This document shows positions 7,144 to 18,559 of a stretch of 64,000 nucleotides of DNA, piece after piece. Source of the stretch: Streptomyces aureus (GTDB lineage: Bacteria > Actinomycetota > Actinomycetes > Streptomycetales > Streptomycetaceae). Below the pieces are notes generated by a model, which saw only the letters and a list, made by a program, of their open reading frames with translations, searched no databases and was not told the origin of the DNA. The translations under genes were made by a program, and so were the position numbers. The first letter of the stretch is position 1, and every line of letters starts with the position of its first letter. The DNA lies in assembly GCF_000725495.1 (NCBI RefSeq), contig NZ_JNZD01000019.1, positions 62,001-126,000 of the forward strand. The letters are read 5' to 3'.

Positions 7144-9074
7144 CGGCCACCACCCCGGCGGCCGCACCCGCCCCGGAGACCACCGCCTCCCCGGCCCGGA
7201 CCCCCGTCGCGGGCTCCGGGTCCCCGGGGACGGGCCCGGTCCTCCGGCGGCCGCTGCCGCCCGGCGTGCCGGGTGCCGCCTCACGGCCGCGCCGCGCCGA
7301 CGCACCGCACGCCGTGATCGCGGCGGAGGTCTGGCACACCGAGTGGGCCCGCCCGCTCCTCGAGCGGCTCGGGCTGCGCACGGTCATCGCCGACGAGCGG
7401 CTGTCCTGCGAGCGGGTGCTCGACACGCTCGCCGCCCAGTCGGTGGCGTTCGTCTGCGAGGAGCTCCCGGTCAGCGGCCTGGCCGCGATGACCTGGGCGG
7501 CCCGCCGCACCGAGGCGCTGCGCCGCGACGACCCGCTGCTCGGCGTGGTCTTCATGGTCGAGGACCACCGGGCCCTGGACCCCCGTGCCCTCGGCCCGCT
7601 GGTGCGCACCCTGTCGCCCGGCGACACCGACCTGCCCGCGTTCCTCGACGAGGTGCGGCGCGCACGACACGAGTTCCACTGGGAGCTGCGCAACCGGCGG
7701 CCCGGTACGCCGCCGGCCGGCAGGACGCAGGCGTCCCCCGCCCGCTGGAGCGGGACCGTACCGAACTTCAACGTGAAGCACCCGTCCATGCTGCTGCCCT
7801 ACGCCCTGCTGTCGGCGCGTACACGGCGGGACGTCTACTGCGAGATCTCGCCGCAGGAAGCCCTCCTGTTCGTCGCCGACAGCGCCGACCGGGGCCCGGT
7901 CGCCGCCGTCGACCGGGTCTTCCGCACCCTGCGCCGGGACGTCGACCAGCTCAACACCGCGCTCGGCTCCCGGCTGCGGCTGCACCTCGACCACGCGGAC
8001 GACCACGAGGTGGTCCAGGCCGCCTGCGAGGCCGGGTTCGACTCGGTCATGGTCGACGGGTCCGGCCGCACCCTGCACCAGAACGTGCTGTTCACCAACG
8101 CGGCCACGGAACTGGCCCGGCGCTACGGCGTCCTGGTCGAGGGCGAGATCGGCTCCATCGACGGAGCCGGGCTGCGCAAGTGGAACAAGACGACCACGAG
8201 CGACTTCACCCGCTTCGTCGAGAACACGGACCTCGACCTGGTCGGGGCGCACGTGGGCCAGTTCCACAGCTTCGACTACGGCTTCGCCGCCACCCGCCGG
8301 GCCATGGCCGAGGCCGCCCTGCTGGACGACCGCGCCACAGGCGACGACCTGCACGCCTTCGCCGAGGCCTGCGCGCGCGTCGAGAAGGACCTCACGGACT
8401 CGGGGCTGCCCGCCTACTCGGCCGAGCACCGGCTGGTGGCCGCGCTGGCCCGCCGGGCCACGACGGAAGGCGACGGGGCGGACGCCGGGCCGCGGCTCGA
8501 CGCGGTGTTCCGGGAGGCCCGTACGCGCGTCCCGGTGTTCCAGCGGCCCCTGCTCGACGCCCTGGAGCGGGAGTGGCTGGAGCGGCGGCTGGCCAAGGCC
8601 CGGCGCAAGACCGGACTGTGGGACGAGGTCTTCGCCGTCGACCCCGCGCGCGGGCACCGGTACGCGGCGATCGACCACGGGCTCGTCCGGGCGTTCACCG
8701 GCGTCCTGGACGGCACCGGCCGCGCGCTGGTCGTGCACGGAGGCAGCTCGCTCTCGCGGGTGGACCTCGCGTCCCTGCCCGGACACGGGGTGGCCCGGGT
8801 CAACTTCGGCAGCACGGTCTACGCCGACTATCTGGAGGCGCTGCGCGCCCATCTGCCCGTCGACCTCACCACGGATCCCGACTCGCCTACGGGTGACGGG
8901 ACTTGGAAGCATGTGCGGCGCATGTCGTACCTTGCGGAGGCGACACGCGAGTGGCGGTCCTGGACCGAGGCGCCGCCGTCGTTCGTCGAGACCTTCGTCA
9001 GCCGGCTGGAGCGGTGCTACGCCGCGCCGCTCCGTGGCCGTACGCCCGCAGAGGCCCCGGGAGGCCGCAGTTGA
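7140..9074 (+). CDS. class II fructose-bisphosphate-aldolase-like enzyme with extra N-terminal domain
   Basis: 644 residues from GTG 7140, overlapping the SHMT-like stop; a longer frame upstream is the shadow of that gene. Residues 1-55 are Ala/Pro-rich. Residues 57-200 form an alpha/beta segment (VIAAEVWHTEWARPLLERLG and later LLGVVFMVED) that I cannot assign. The class II aldolase domain starts near 208 with VPNFNVKHPSMLLPYALL. It shows the catalytic Asp and Zn His in HLDHADDHE (282-290), GFDSVMVDGSG, VEGEIGSIDG and a C-terminal VHGGSS (about 532-537). Normal enzymes are 280-360 residues, so this is a fusion. It probably condenses an aldehyde with a ketose-phosphate-like donor in phosphonate assembly; the substrate is unknown. 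Confidence 0.8.
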   Translation: MTATTPAAAPAPETTASPARTPVAGSGSPGTGPVLRRPLPPGVPGAASRPRRADAPHAVIAAEVWHTEWARPLLERLGLRTVIADERLSCERVLDTLAAQSVAFVCEELPVSGLAAMTWAARRTEALRRDDPLLGVVFMVEDHRALDPRALGPLVRTLSPGDTDLPAFLDEVRRARHEFHWELRNRRPGTPPAGRTQASPARWSGTVPNFNVKHPSMLLPYALLSARTRRDVYCEISPQEALLFVADSADRGPVAAVDRVFRTLRRDVDQLNTALGSRLRLHLDHADDHEVVQAACEAGFDSVMVDGSGRTLHQNVLFTNAATELARRYGVLVEGEIGSIDGAGLRKWNKTTTSDFTRFVENTDLDLVGAHVGQFHSFDYGFAATRRAMAEAALLDDRATGDDLHAFAEACARVEKDLTDSGLPAYSAEHRLVAALARRATTEGDGADAGPRLDAVFREARTRVPVFQRPLLDALEREWLERRLAKARRKTGLWDEVFAVDPARGHRYAAIDHGLVRAFTGVLDGTGRALVVHGGSSLSRVDLASLPGHGVARVNFGSTVYADYLEALRAHLPVDLTTDPDSPTGDGTWKHVRRMSYLAEATREWRSWTEAPPSFVETFVSRLERCYAAPLRGRTPAEAPGGRS

Positions 9075-9568
9075 GTCCCTTTGAACAGATCGTCGACCTC
9101 CTCGACCGTGAGAAGGCCAAGTACCGCGTGGTCGAGCACCCGGCCGAAGGACGCTCGGAGGAGGTGTCCGCGGTGCGCGGCACGACCGTGTCGCAGGGTG
9201 CCAAGGCCCTCGTGTGCCGGGTGAAGGGGATCGACTCCCCGGCGGTGCTGGCCGTGCTCGCGGGAGACCGGCGCGCGGACCTGAAGAAGGTCGTCGCCGC
9301 GGTCGAGGGCAAGAAGGGCGGGTTCGCCCCGTCGGACCTGGCCGAGCAGCTGACCGGCTGCGCGGTGGGCGCCATCCCGCCGCTGTCGCTGTCCGGGGAA
9401 CTGCCCGTCGTCGTGGACGCCGAGTTCCTCGCGGCCCACGAGGAGATCGCCTTCAACGCGGGGCGGCTGGACCGGTCGGTGGTCATGGCCACGGAGGACT
9501 ACGTACGGATCGTGGCGCCCGCGGTGGCGCCCATCGCGGCGCCGGCGGTCCCGGTCGCCGCGGAGTAG
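9071..9568 (+). CDS. YbaK/EbsC-type aminoacyl-tRNA deacylase (Cys-tRNA(Pro)/ProX-like)
   Basis: 165 residues of the YbaK/prolyl-tRNA editing fold. FEQIVDLLDREKAKYRVVEHP is the usual opening, SQGAKALVCRVKG contains the catalytic-site Lys, GFAPSDLAEQLTGCAVGAIPPLSL matches the family's vG.ispfg region, and FNAGRLDRSVVM follows. The start is TTG at 9071, supported by GGGAGG 7 nt upstream and a 4-nt TTGA overlap with the aldolase stop, so translation is coupled to the phosphonate genes. Family members hydrolyse mischarged tRNA. In this operon it could clear tRNA charged with a product-like amino acid, or it could simply be a neighbouring housekeeping gene. The C-terminal 20 residues are Ala/Pro/Val repeats. 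Confidence 0.85.
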   Translation: MSPFEQIVDLLDREKAKYRVVEHPAEGRSEEVSAVRGTTVSQGAKALVCRVKGIDSPAVLAVLAGDRRADLKKVVAAVEGKKGGFAPSDLAEQLTGCAVGAIPPLSLSGELPVVVDAEFLAAHEEIAFNAGRLDRSVVMATEDYVRIVAPAVAPIAAPAVPVAAE

Positions 9569-9646
9569 GGACCGGAACCGGCGACGGAGCCCGCGGAGCG
9601 GACTCCGGAAGGCAGAGAGAAGAAGAGAAGAGGGGGGTGCACCGGG

Positions 9647-10624
9647 TTGCGGGTGCGCATCGGGGCACAGTTCGTCGCGCTGGCGTGTGCGTGGGGTTCG
9701 AGTTTCCTGTTCATCAAGGTCGCGCTGGAGGGACTGACGCCCGCGCAGGTGGTCTGGGGCCGGCTGGTGCTGGGCGCGCTGGCGCTCTGCGCGGTCATGG
9801 CGGTGACCCGCACCGGGATCCCCCGGGACCCCGGGCTCTGGCTGCGGCTGTCCGTCGTGTCCCTCCTGCTGTGCGTCGTGCCCTTCCTGCTCTTCTCCTG
9901 GGCCGAGCAGCGGCTCGACTCGGGCATGGCGAGCGTCCTCAACGCCACCACGCCGCTGCTGACCCTCGCGGCCGGTACGGTCGCCCTGGCGGACGAGCGG
10001 CTCGACCGGCGCCGTACGGCGGGCCTGCTCGCGGGCTTCGCCGGGGTCCTGGTGCTGATCGGCCCGGCGGGCCTCGCCGGGGGCGGCCGGCTCACGGCCG
10101 AGCTCGCCTGCCTGGGCGCCACCACCTGCTACGGCGTCGCCTTCGTCTATCTGCGCCGGTACATCACCCCGCGCGGACTGCCGGCGGTCGCCGTCGCCTT
10201 CGTGCAGGTCACCATCGCCGCCGTCGTCATGCTGGCGGCCACACCGTGGCTCGCGGCGCCCGCACCCCGTATCGACACGCCGATCGCGCTGAGCATGCTG
10301 GCGCTCGGCGGGCTGAGCACCGGGCTCGCCTATCTGTGGAACAACAACATCGTCCGCGCCTGGGGCGCGGTGAACGCCGCCGCGGTCACCTATCTCACCC
10401 CGGTGGTGGGCGTCACCGCGGGGGTGATCCTGCTGGGTGAGCGGCCGGCGTGGAACCAGCCGCTCGGGGCCCTGCTGGTCATCGCCGGCATCATGGCGGC
10501 CCACGGCACGCCCCGGCCCGCTCCAGGACCGGTCACGGACCCGGACAGGGCGACACCGCGCGGGGACGGGGCGGCCGAGCCCGACGCGCGCGAGCCCGAC
10601 GCGTGCGAGCGCGTCGGGCTCTGA
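9647..10624 (+). CDS. EamA/DMT-family transporter
   Basis: About 325 residues with ten hydrophobic segments in two homologous EamA halves: [20 protein letters not shown] opens the first, [20 protein letters not shown] the second. [18 protein letters not shown] near the end is the classic DMT signature. The C-terminus after about residue 285 is a hydrophilic Pro/Asp/Glu tail. TTG at 9647 has GGGGGG ending 9 nt upstream; GTG 9653 is an in-frame alternative. It lies 78 nt after the YbaK-like gene on the same strand and is followed by a strong hairpin, so it probably ends the plus-strand phosphonate operon and may export the product. It could equally be a core amino-acid exporter at the cluster border. 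Confidence 0.88.
   Translation: MRVRIGAQFVALACAWGSSFLFIKVALEGLTPAQVVWGRLVLGALALCAVMAVTRTGIPRDPGLWLRLSVVSLLLCVVPFLLFSWAEQRLDSGMASVLNATTPLLTLAAGTVALADERLDRRRTAGLLAGFAGVLVLIGPAGLAGGGRLTAELACLGATTCYGVAFVYLRRYITPRGLPAVAVAFVQVTIAAVVMLAATPWLAAPAPRIDTPIALSMLALGGLSTGLAYLWNNNIVRAWGAVNAAAVTYLTPVVGVTAGVILLGERPAWNQPLGALLVIAGIMAAHGTPRPAPGPVTDPDRATPRGDGAAEPDAREPDACERVGL
10592..10621 (+). terminator. 12-bp GC hairpin at the end of the EamA gene
   Basis: A perfect inverted repeat, arms 10592-10603 and 10610-10621, with a 6-nt loop. It overlaps the last codons of the transporter and ends directly before its TGA at 10622-10624. There is no T-tract, which is usual for Streptomyces terminators. It separates the plus-strand phosphonate operon from convergent sdaA. 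Confidence 0.6.
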
Positions 10625-10666
10625 GGGGGCCGGGACGGGTGATGCCGGGACGGGGAGTGCCGGGGC

Positions 10667-12034
<1,368 letters not shown>

Positions 12035-12198
12035 GGGAACTCCTTGCTGGTTTCGCCGGACGCCGTTGTCCGGCCGAGGTGGTGCGGGACCGCATGGAAC
12101 GGGGCACCGCGCCCTGGTTCCAGTGTGCGCGGTGCCCCGGATGTCCGTACGCATACAGACCGTACGGGTGAAAATGAAAGGAAGGAAATCCTACGGAA

Positions 12199-13458
<1,260 letters not shown>

Positions 13459-13469
13459 GCGGTGACTCC

Positions 13470-13847
13470 TCAGCCGGCCGTGAAGGCGGTGTACTCGTCG
13501 GCGGACATCAGGTCCTCGGGCTCGTCCGCGACGCGCACCTTGAACAGCCAGCCGCCCTCGAACGGGGCGGAGTTGACCAGGGCCGGGTCGTCGACGACGT
13601 CCTGGTTGGCCTCGACGACCTCGCCGTTGACCGGGGAGTACAGGTCGCTGACGGACTTGGTCGACTCCAGCTCGCCGCAGGACTCGCCCGCGGCCACCGT
13701 GTCACCGACCTCCGGAAGCTGGGCGTAGACGACATCGCCGAGCGCGTTGGCCGCGAACTCGGTGATGCCGACCGTCGCGACGCCGTCCTCGGCGACGGAC
13801 AGCCACTCGTGCTCCTTGCTGTAACGCAGCTGCTGGGGGTTGCTCAT
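13470..13847 (-). CDS. gcvH: glycine cleavage system H protein
   Basis: 125 residues, the standard size. It carries the aminomethyl group on a lipoyl-lysine between GcvP, GcvT and the L protein. The lipoylation motif is [14 protein letters not shown], with the Lys at about 65 in the middle of a barrel-sandwich fold. The start [17 protein letters not shown] is typical. It is separated from gcvT by 158 nt without an evident terminator and lies immediately before glyA. gcvP is not in this window, so the P protein must be encoded elsewhere, as is usual in Streptomyces. Confidence 0.98.
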   Translation of the reverse strand: MSNPQQLRYSKEHEWLSVAEDGVATVGITEFAANALGDVVYAQLPEVGDTVAAGESCGELESTKSVSDLYSPVNGEVVEANQDVVDDPALVNSAPFEGGWLFKVRVADEPEDLMSADEYTAFTAG

Positions 13848-14005
13848 GAGCTGAATTCTCCTGTACGCGGTGGAGTGCTGTTGGTGGGAAGCGTGGGCGG
13901 CCGGGCGGATGTGCCCAGGGTCACGTCCGGGTGCCCGGCGGGGGGCGCCCGCAGGCGCCGGCGCCCGCGGGGGTCCGGGTCAGGTCCGGGGGGTGCGGAC
14001 CGGGG

Positions 14006-15124
14006 TCACTTCTGGCGCTTGTAGAACGGCAGGGCCACGACCTCGTACGGCTCGTGGGTGCCCCGGATGTCCACGCCCACGCCCGCGGTGCCCGGCGCGG
14101 CGTGCGCGGCGTCGACGTACGCCATCGCGACCGGCTTGCCCAGGGTGGGGGAGGGGGCGCCGGAGGTGATCTCTCCGACCACCTCGCCGCCGGCGACGAC
14201 CGCGTAACCGGCGCGCGGGACCCGGCGGCCCTCGGCGATCAGGCCGACGAGGACCCGCGGCGGGTTCTGCTCGGCCCGGGCGGCGGCCGCCTCGAGCGCG
14301 GCGCGGCCCACGAAGTCGCCGTCCTTCTCGAACTTCACGACCCGGCCGAGACCGGCGTCGAAGGGGGTCAGCGAGGTGGTCAGCTCGTGCCCGTACAGCG
14401 GCATGCCCGCCTCGAGGCGCAGCGTGTCGCGGCAGGACAGGCCGCAGGGGACGAGACCGGCCGGGGTGCCCGCGTCGGTGAGCGCCTGCCACACCTTCTC
14501 GGCGTCGGCGGGGGCGACGAACAGCTCGAAGCCGTCCTCGCCGGTGTAGCCGGTGCGGGCGATCAGGGCCGGGACGCCGGCCACGGTGCCCGGCAGGCCC
14601 GCGTAGTACTTCAGACCGTCGAGGTCGGCGTCGGTGACCGCCTTGAGGATGCCGGGGGACTCGGGGCCCTGCACGGCGATCAGCGCGTAGGCGTCACGGT
14701 CGTCGCGCACCACGGCGTCGAAACCGGCGGCGCGCTCGGTCAGCGCGTCCAGCACCACCTGGGCGTTGGAGGCGTTGGCGACGACCATGTACTCGTGGTC
14801 GGCCAGGCGGTAGACGATCAGGTCGTCCAGGATGCCGCCGTCCTCCTGGCAGATCATGGTGTAGCGGGCGCGGCCGGTGCCGATGGTGGCGATGTTGCCG
14901 ACCAGCGCGTGGTTCAGGAGGGCCGCCGCCTCGGGCCCGGTGACGGTGATCTCGCCCATGTGGGAGAGGTCGAAGAGACCGGCCTTCGTACGGACGGCGA
15001 GGTGCTCGTCGCGTTCCGAGCCGTAGCGCAGGGGCATGTCCCAGCCCGCGAAGTCGGTCATGGTCGCGCCGAGCGAACGATGCAGGGCATCGAGCGCGGT
15101 GTGACGGGGTGCGTTGCTGCTCAT
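14006..15124 (-). CDS. gcvT: glycine cleavage system T protein (aminomethyltransferase)
   Basis: 372 residues. Transfers the methylene group from H-protein-bound aminomethyl to tetrahydrofolate, releasing ammonia. TDFAGWDMPLRYGSE, LFDLSHMGEITVTGP, GPESPGIL, TGYTGEDGFELFV and the catalytic-region LRLEAGMPLYGHEL follow in the family order. ATG 15124 (SSNAPRHTALDALH) is preferred over an upstream frame because it follows GGGAG and leaves the riboswitch in the leader. First gene of the operon, directly controlled by the glycine riboswitch. Confidence 0.98.
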   Translation of the reverse strand: MSSNAPRHTALDALHRSLGATMTDFAGWDMPLRYGSERDEHLAVRTKAGLFDLSHMGEITVTGPEAAALLNHALVGNIATIGTGRARYTMICQEDGGILDDLIVYRLADHEYMVVANASNAQVVLDALTERAAGFDAVVRDDRDAYALIAVQGPESPGILKAVTDADLDGLKYYAGLPGTVAGVPALIARTGYTGEDGFELFVAPADAEKVWQALTDAGTPAGLVPCGLSCRDTLRLEAGMPLYGHELTTSLTPFDAGLGRVVKFEKDGDFVGRAALEAAAARAEQNPPRVLVGLIAEGRRVPRAGYAVVAGGEVVGEITSGAPSPTLGKPVAMAYVDAAHAAPGTAGVGVDIRGTHEPYEVVALPFYKRQK

Positions 15125-15162
15125 CGGTCTGGCTCCCAGGGCATGACGGCGAGGTCGTTCCT

Positions 15163-15360
15163 CCCCATCTGTCATCGGAACCTGAGAGGTTCATCAGGAG
15201 CCCACGAAACGGTGGTCCCGACTTGCACCTTGGGTGGAGCCGACGGAGCGGCCCGCTTTTCAGATGTGCCTCGCCCGCGCGGTAACGGTGCCTGAGAGAT
15301 TCAAGGGAGGGACTTGCTCCTTCGGCGCCCGGGTACACGTACCCCGGGACTCTCCCGCGC
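15163..15360 (-). ncRNA. tandem glycine riboswitch (gcvT motif)
   Basis: Read on the minus strand, two type-matched aptamers lie in tandem. The first, 15360 to about 15285, starts with GCGCGGGAGAGTCC and has a core CGCCGAAGGAGCAA followed by ATCTCTCAGGCACCGTTACCGC. The second, about 15262 to 15165, starts CATCTGAAAAGCGG, has AAGGTGCAAGTC and ends CTCTCAGGTTCCGATGACAG. Both GGAGCAA/GGTGCAA cores and both CTCTCAGG elements are the conserved glycine-binding features. It ends about 40 nt before the gcvT ATG. In Actinobacteria this class generally activates gcv expression when glycine is high. The ribosome site of gcvT lies just outside the second aptamer. Confidence 0.95.
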
Positions 15361-15542
15361 GGATTCAAGCGGCCGGTATGCAGTTGGCGCGGCCATCATC
15401 GCACGCGTTCCCCGATCACGGCAGCCCGTGGTCTGTGACGGGGCTGTGGCAGTCCGCGCACGGAAATGGGAAGCGCCGGGCATTACCTTCTCTTTACACT
15501 CGACGGGGAGGGAACTCCACGTCCAAGGGGAGGGCGGTCACG

Positions 15543-16211
15543 GTGGACAGGACCACGGCGTACGCGACGACCTCGGGTCCCGCACTGTCCGGGCGGCGCG
15601 GCGCCCCGGCCCGCGAGGCCCGCGCACCGCGTCCGGCGGCCGTCGTGCGCGATCTGCGCGACCGGGTCGGACACAGCCCGCACGGGCTCCGCTTCGGGGC
15701 GTCCGACCTCGTCGTGGTGACCGGACTGCCGGGCAGCGGCAAGTCGACCCTGATGCGGCGGGCCGTGCGGGGTCCGCGCGTCGACTCGCAGGACACCCGG
15801 GAGCGCTGGGAGGGCCGGATGGCCCGGGCACTGCCCTACGCGCTCTACCGCCCCCTGGTCCGGCTCGCGCACTACGCCGGTCTGCGCCGGGCCCTGCGCG
15901 CGGGCGGCGGACTCGTCGTGCACGACTGCGGTACGCAGACCTGGGTGCGCCGCTGGCTCGCCCGTGAGGCCCGCCGCCGCGGCGGCGCGCTGCACCTGCT
16001 GCTGCTCGACGTCACACCGGACACCGCGCTGGACGGCCAGCGCCGGCGCGGCCGGGGCGTCTCGCGCTACGCCTTCGCCCGCCATCGCGGCGCGGTGGCC
16101 CGGCTGCTGCGCTCCGCCGAGCGGGGCGACCTGCCCGAGGGATGCGGCTCGGCGGTCCTCATCGACCGGGCCGCGGCGGACGTGCTGACCAGGATCGACT
16201 TCGGCCACTGA
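15543..16211 (+). CDS. P-loop ATPase/kinase-like protein
   Basis: About 222 residues from GTG 15543, with GGGGAGGG upstream. Residues 60-75 carry LVVVTGLPGSGKSTLMRRAV, a Walker A motif of the AAA_33/zeta-toxin-like small kinase group. It continues with VDSQDTRERW (like a nucleotide-kinase lid entry), a basic helix and LHLLLLDVTPDTALDGQRRRGR, typical of proteins that phosphorylate small molecules or RNA ends. No membrane segment. Divergent from the gcvT riboswitch leader, whose promoter shares the 15361-15542 gap. Conserved in Streptomyces as an ATP/GTP-binding protein; specific substrate unknown. Confidence 0.8.
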   Translation: MDRTTAYATTSGPALSGRRGAPAREARAPRPAAVVRDLRDRVGHSPHGLRFGASDLVVVTGLPGSGKSTLMRRAVRGPRVDSQDTRERWEGRMARALPYALYRPLVRLAHYAGLRRALRAGGGLVVHDCGTQTWVRRWLAREARRRGGALHLLLLDVTPDTALDGQRRRGRGVSRYAFARHRGAVARLLRSAERGDLPEGCGSAVLIDRAAADVLTRIDFGH

Positions 16212-16275
16212 CCGGACGGCGGCGGCCCACTAACCTTTCCAGCCGGAACAGTGGTTCGAAGCGGGCGGTAGACAG

Positions 16276-17052
16276 ATGGACTTTCCGGCACAGGCGCACC
16301 CCCATCCGCACGGCGGTTGGCCCGGCAACGAGCTGGAGGAGGTGTTGTCCTCCTCCCTCGGCATGCCCGCGGGGCCCTCGGCGGCCGCTCGCATCGTCGA
16401 GGTGCTCGGCCGCAGCTTCGTCTGGATCCCGCTGCCCAACGGCGGCGGCCCGCAGAGCGGCCCGCTCGATCTGCCCACGATGGACATCGGGGGCATGGTC
16501 TACGTCCCCGTGTTCAGCTCCGAGGAGCAGTTCCGCCAGGTCGTCGGCGGTCACATGTCGTACACGATCGCGCCGGCCGTGGAGTTCGCCCGGGGGCTCC
16601 CGCCGCAGGTGGGCATCGCCGTCAACCCGGACGGCGTGGTCGGCGTGCCGCTGCCGCCGCCGGCCGTCGCCGAGCTGTGCCGGGCGGGGCGGACCGAGCT
16701 GGACGGGTCGGCGAGCGGGGGCCGGGTGCGGCTGTTCGAGCCCGACTGGCAGGACGATCCGATGGACTTCCTCGCCGCGGCCTCGGCGGAGTTCGCCGCG
16801 ACCGGAGTCGTCCTGAGCGCCCGCCGCTGTCTGGCCAGCATCGAGGGCGAGGATCCGGTGATGTTCGTCGGCGTCGAGCTGGCGGTGTGGGAGGGCGACG
16901 CCCGGGCGCTGCCCCTGGACGCCCTGGGTCGTGCCCTCGGCCGCGTCCCGGTGAACATCCCGGTGAACCTGGTGCTCCTCGACGTGGCGCAGGACCCGGT
17001 CGGCGACTGGATGCGGGACCGGGTGCGCCCGTTCTACCAGCACGGTCACTGA
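16276..17052 (+). CDS. SseB-family protein (enhanced serine sensitivity type)
   Basis: 258 residues resembling the SseB domain. VWIPLPNGGGPQSGPLDLPTMDIGG and YVPVFSSEEQFRQVVG match the family's p...v..g......v..FTs...l pattern, and PAVEFARGLPPQVGIAVNPDG follows. The C-terminal part (VNIPVNLVLLD..QDPVGDWMRDRVRPFY) is the partner SseB_C domain. Soluble. SseB was named from enhanced serine sensitivity in E. coli; its biochemical role is not defined. Placement beside sdaA/glyA fits a serine-related job but is only circumstantial. Paralog of the next gene, which also ends with an RPFY motif. Confidence 0.8.
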   Translation: MDFPAQAHPHPHGGWPGNELEEVLSSSLGMPAGPSAAARIVEVLGRSFVWIPLPNGGGPQSGPLDLPTMDIGGMVYVPVFSSEEQFRQVVGGHMSYTIAPAVEFARGLPPQVGIAVNPDGVVGVPLPPPAVAELCRAGRTELDGSASGGRVRLFEPDWQDDPMDFLAAASAEFAATGVVLSARRCLASIEGEDPVMFVGVELAVWEGDARALPLDALGRALGRVPVNIPVNLVLLDVAQDPVGDWMRDRVRPFYQHGH

Positions 17053-17282
17053 ACCGTGGCCGTGCCGGGAGGGTCCGGCCGCGCGTTCGTGCCCGCCCCG
17101 CGGGGCCGCCCGGCCGCCCCGCGCGGCGGATCCCGGCTCTCGACTGCTTCCCCCGGCGGAGCGCGATCGCCGCTTAAGCTGGTTTCATGGCCTTGGTCGA
17201 GGTGTTGACGCATGTCGCTAACCGGTGCCTCGGGCGTAAGGGATGAGTTCGTCGTGATTTGTTCGCGAAGGGGCGGTTGAAG

Positions 17283-18083
17283 GTGAGCGCGTCGGGCACG
17301 GCCGCGGCCGGTCAGGTCGAGCACATGCTGCGCCAGGTGACGCCCGGGCGTTACGACGCCTACGAGGCGCTGCTTCGCGCGCTCGCGACCCCTTCGTCCG
17401 GCCAGGTGTGGATGCTGCTGTGGCACGGCCAGGCCGGCTCCCCGGACGCCCAGTACGGCAACATGCACGTGGACGGCTTCGGGTACGCGCCCTGCGTCAC
17501 GTCGGCCCAGGAGCTCTCCGCCAGTGGCTGGAACCGCAGTTACGAGGTCGTGGACGCCCTCGACGTGGCCCGGACGCTGTACCCCGACCAGTTCGGGCTC
17601 TGGCTCAACCCGCACGCCCCCGGCGGCGGCCTCGGTGTGCCCTGGCTGGATCTGCGCCGTATCGCCACGGGCCTGGAACGCCAGCCCGCGGGCCCGCTGC
17701 GGCTGTCCGAACCCGCCATCGAGATCCCGCAGTTCTACGCGCTGATCACGCAGAACGCGCATCGGACACCGGCCGTGCGCTCGCTGCGCCGCGCCTGGGT
17801 CCAGCCCGCGATCGGGGCGCCGTATCTCGCCATCGGCCTTGACGTGTACGACACTTCACCGCCCGCCGTCGACTCGGTGCGGGCGATGATGCAGCAGTCG
17901 ATCGGCGCCGTTCCGGAGGGACTTCCCGTCTCCACCGTCGCGATGTCGGACGAGTTCGACCCGGTGGCGATGTGGCTGCGCGCGAACGCCCGCCCGTTCT
18001 ACGACCGTGAGGCGCACGGGGCTCCCGCGCAGGCGCCGACGGCGGGCGGCTACGGCTATCCGCCGGCCCGCGGCGGCTACTGA
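17283..18083 (+). CDS. second SseB-family protein
   Basis: About 266 residues from GTG 17283, with GAAGGGG ending 9 nt upstream; an in-frame TTG at 17259 is an alternative. It has the same two-domain arrangement as the preceding gene: an N-terminal domain (VWMLLWHGQAGSPDAQYGNM, then CVTSAQELSASGW) and a C-terminal domain ending DPVAMWLRANARPFYDRE. The last 20 residues are Gly/Tyr/Ala-rich. Separated from its paralog by a 230-nt gap in which I see no gene. Role unknown; cytoplasmic. Confidence 0.78.
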   Translation: MSASGTAAAGQVEHMLRQVTPGRYDAYEALLRALATPSSGQVWMLLWHGQAGSPDAQYGNMHVDGFGYAPCVTSAQELSASGWNRSYEVVDALDVARTLYPDQFGLWLNPHAPGGGLGVPWLDLRRIATGLERQPAGPLRLSEPAIEIPQFYALITQNAHRTPAVRSLRRAWVQPAIGAPYLAIGLDVYDTSPPAVDSVRAMMQQSIGAVPEGLPVSTVAMSDEFDPVAMWLRANARPFYDREAHGAPAQAPTAGGYGYPPARGGY

Positions 18084-18559
18084 GAGCGTCCCGAATCCCG
18101 GACCTCTCGCATGCCCGTGCGAGATCGACTGGCATCATGAGTCTGCACACGGCCTTCACGCGGCGTGCGCTCCAAGCTGCTGACCTGCGGGGAAGCGGAT
18201 GCATGTGCCGAATGTCCCGTTTTGGCAGTACTTCTCACCAAAAGAACTCTCTTGAGTCCTTCACGGTCAATTGGCAGTCGTCCGACTCCCGTTACCCACT
18301 GTTCGGATAACGGAATCCCCCAACAAGCATCACGGTTGCGCATACTTTCTCCATGAGGCCTGGCACCTGATCGTGGCGGCACTGAAGACTCGCCCATCAG
18401 ACACGGGGTTTTCGATCCTGTGAGCGAGTGCAAGTCGAATCATCAGCCGGGTCATCGGACCGCACCATCTGCGGTCAACTTCCCGGCGGGCAAGTGAACC
18501 AAGCCGCAGACAGCGGCAGTCGTAGGCCGGTCACCACCGGCGAGAGGGGTCGGGTCACT
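18084..18559 (+). promoter_or_regulatory. 476-bp leader region of the peptide ABC operon
   Basis: Non-coding by composition: lower GC and stops in all frames. A TTGGCA followed 16 nt later by TACCCA (about 18271-18298) is a possible sigma-70-like promoter, and TTGCGCATACTTT near 18336 is another candidate. Neither can be confirmed. No clear operator or riboswitch recognised. Confidence 0.35.

Noticed and set aside
6021..9074. Extending the class II aldolase gene upstream to 6021
   Set aside because: The upstream part is a shadow of the SHMT-like gene with Arg-rich composition. GTG 7140 gives a GTGA overlap.
18126..18204. A tRNA gene or small RNA in the gap before the peptide importer
   Set aside because: No cloverleaf or CCA-adjacent structure could be folded by eye.
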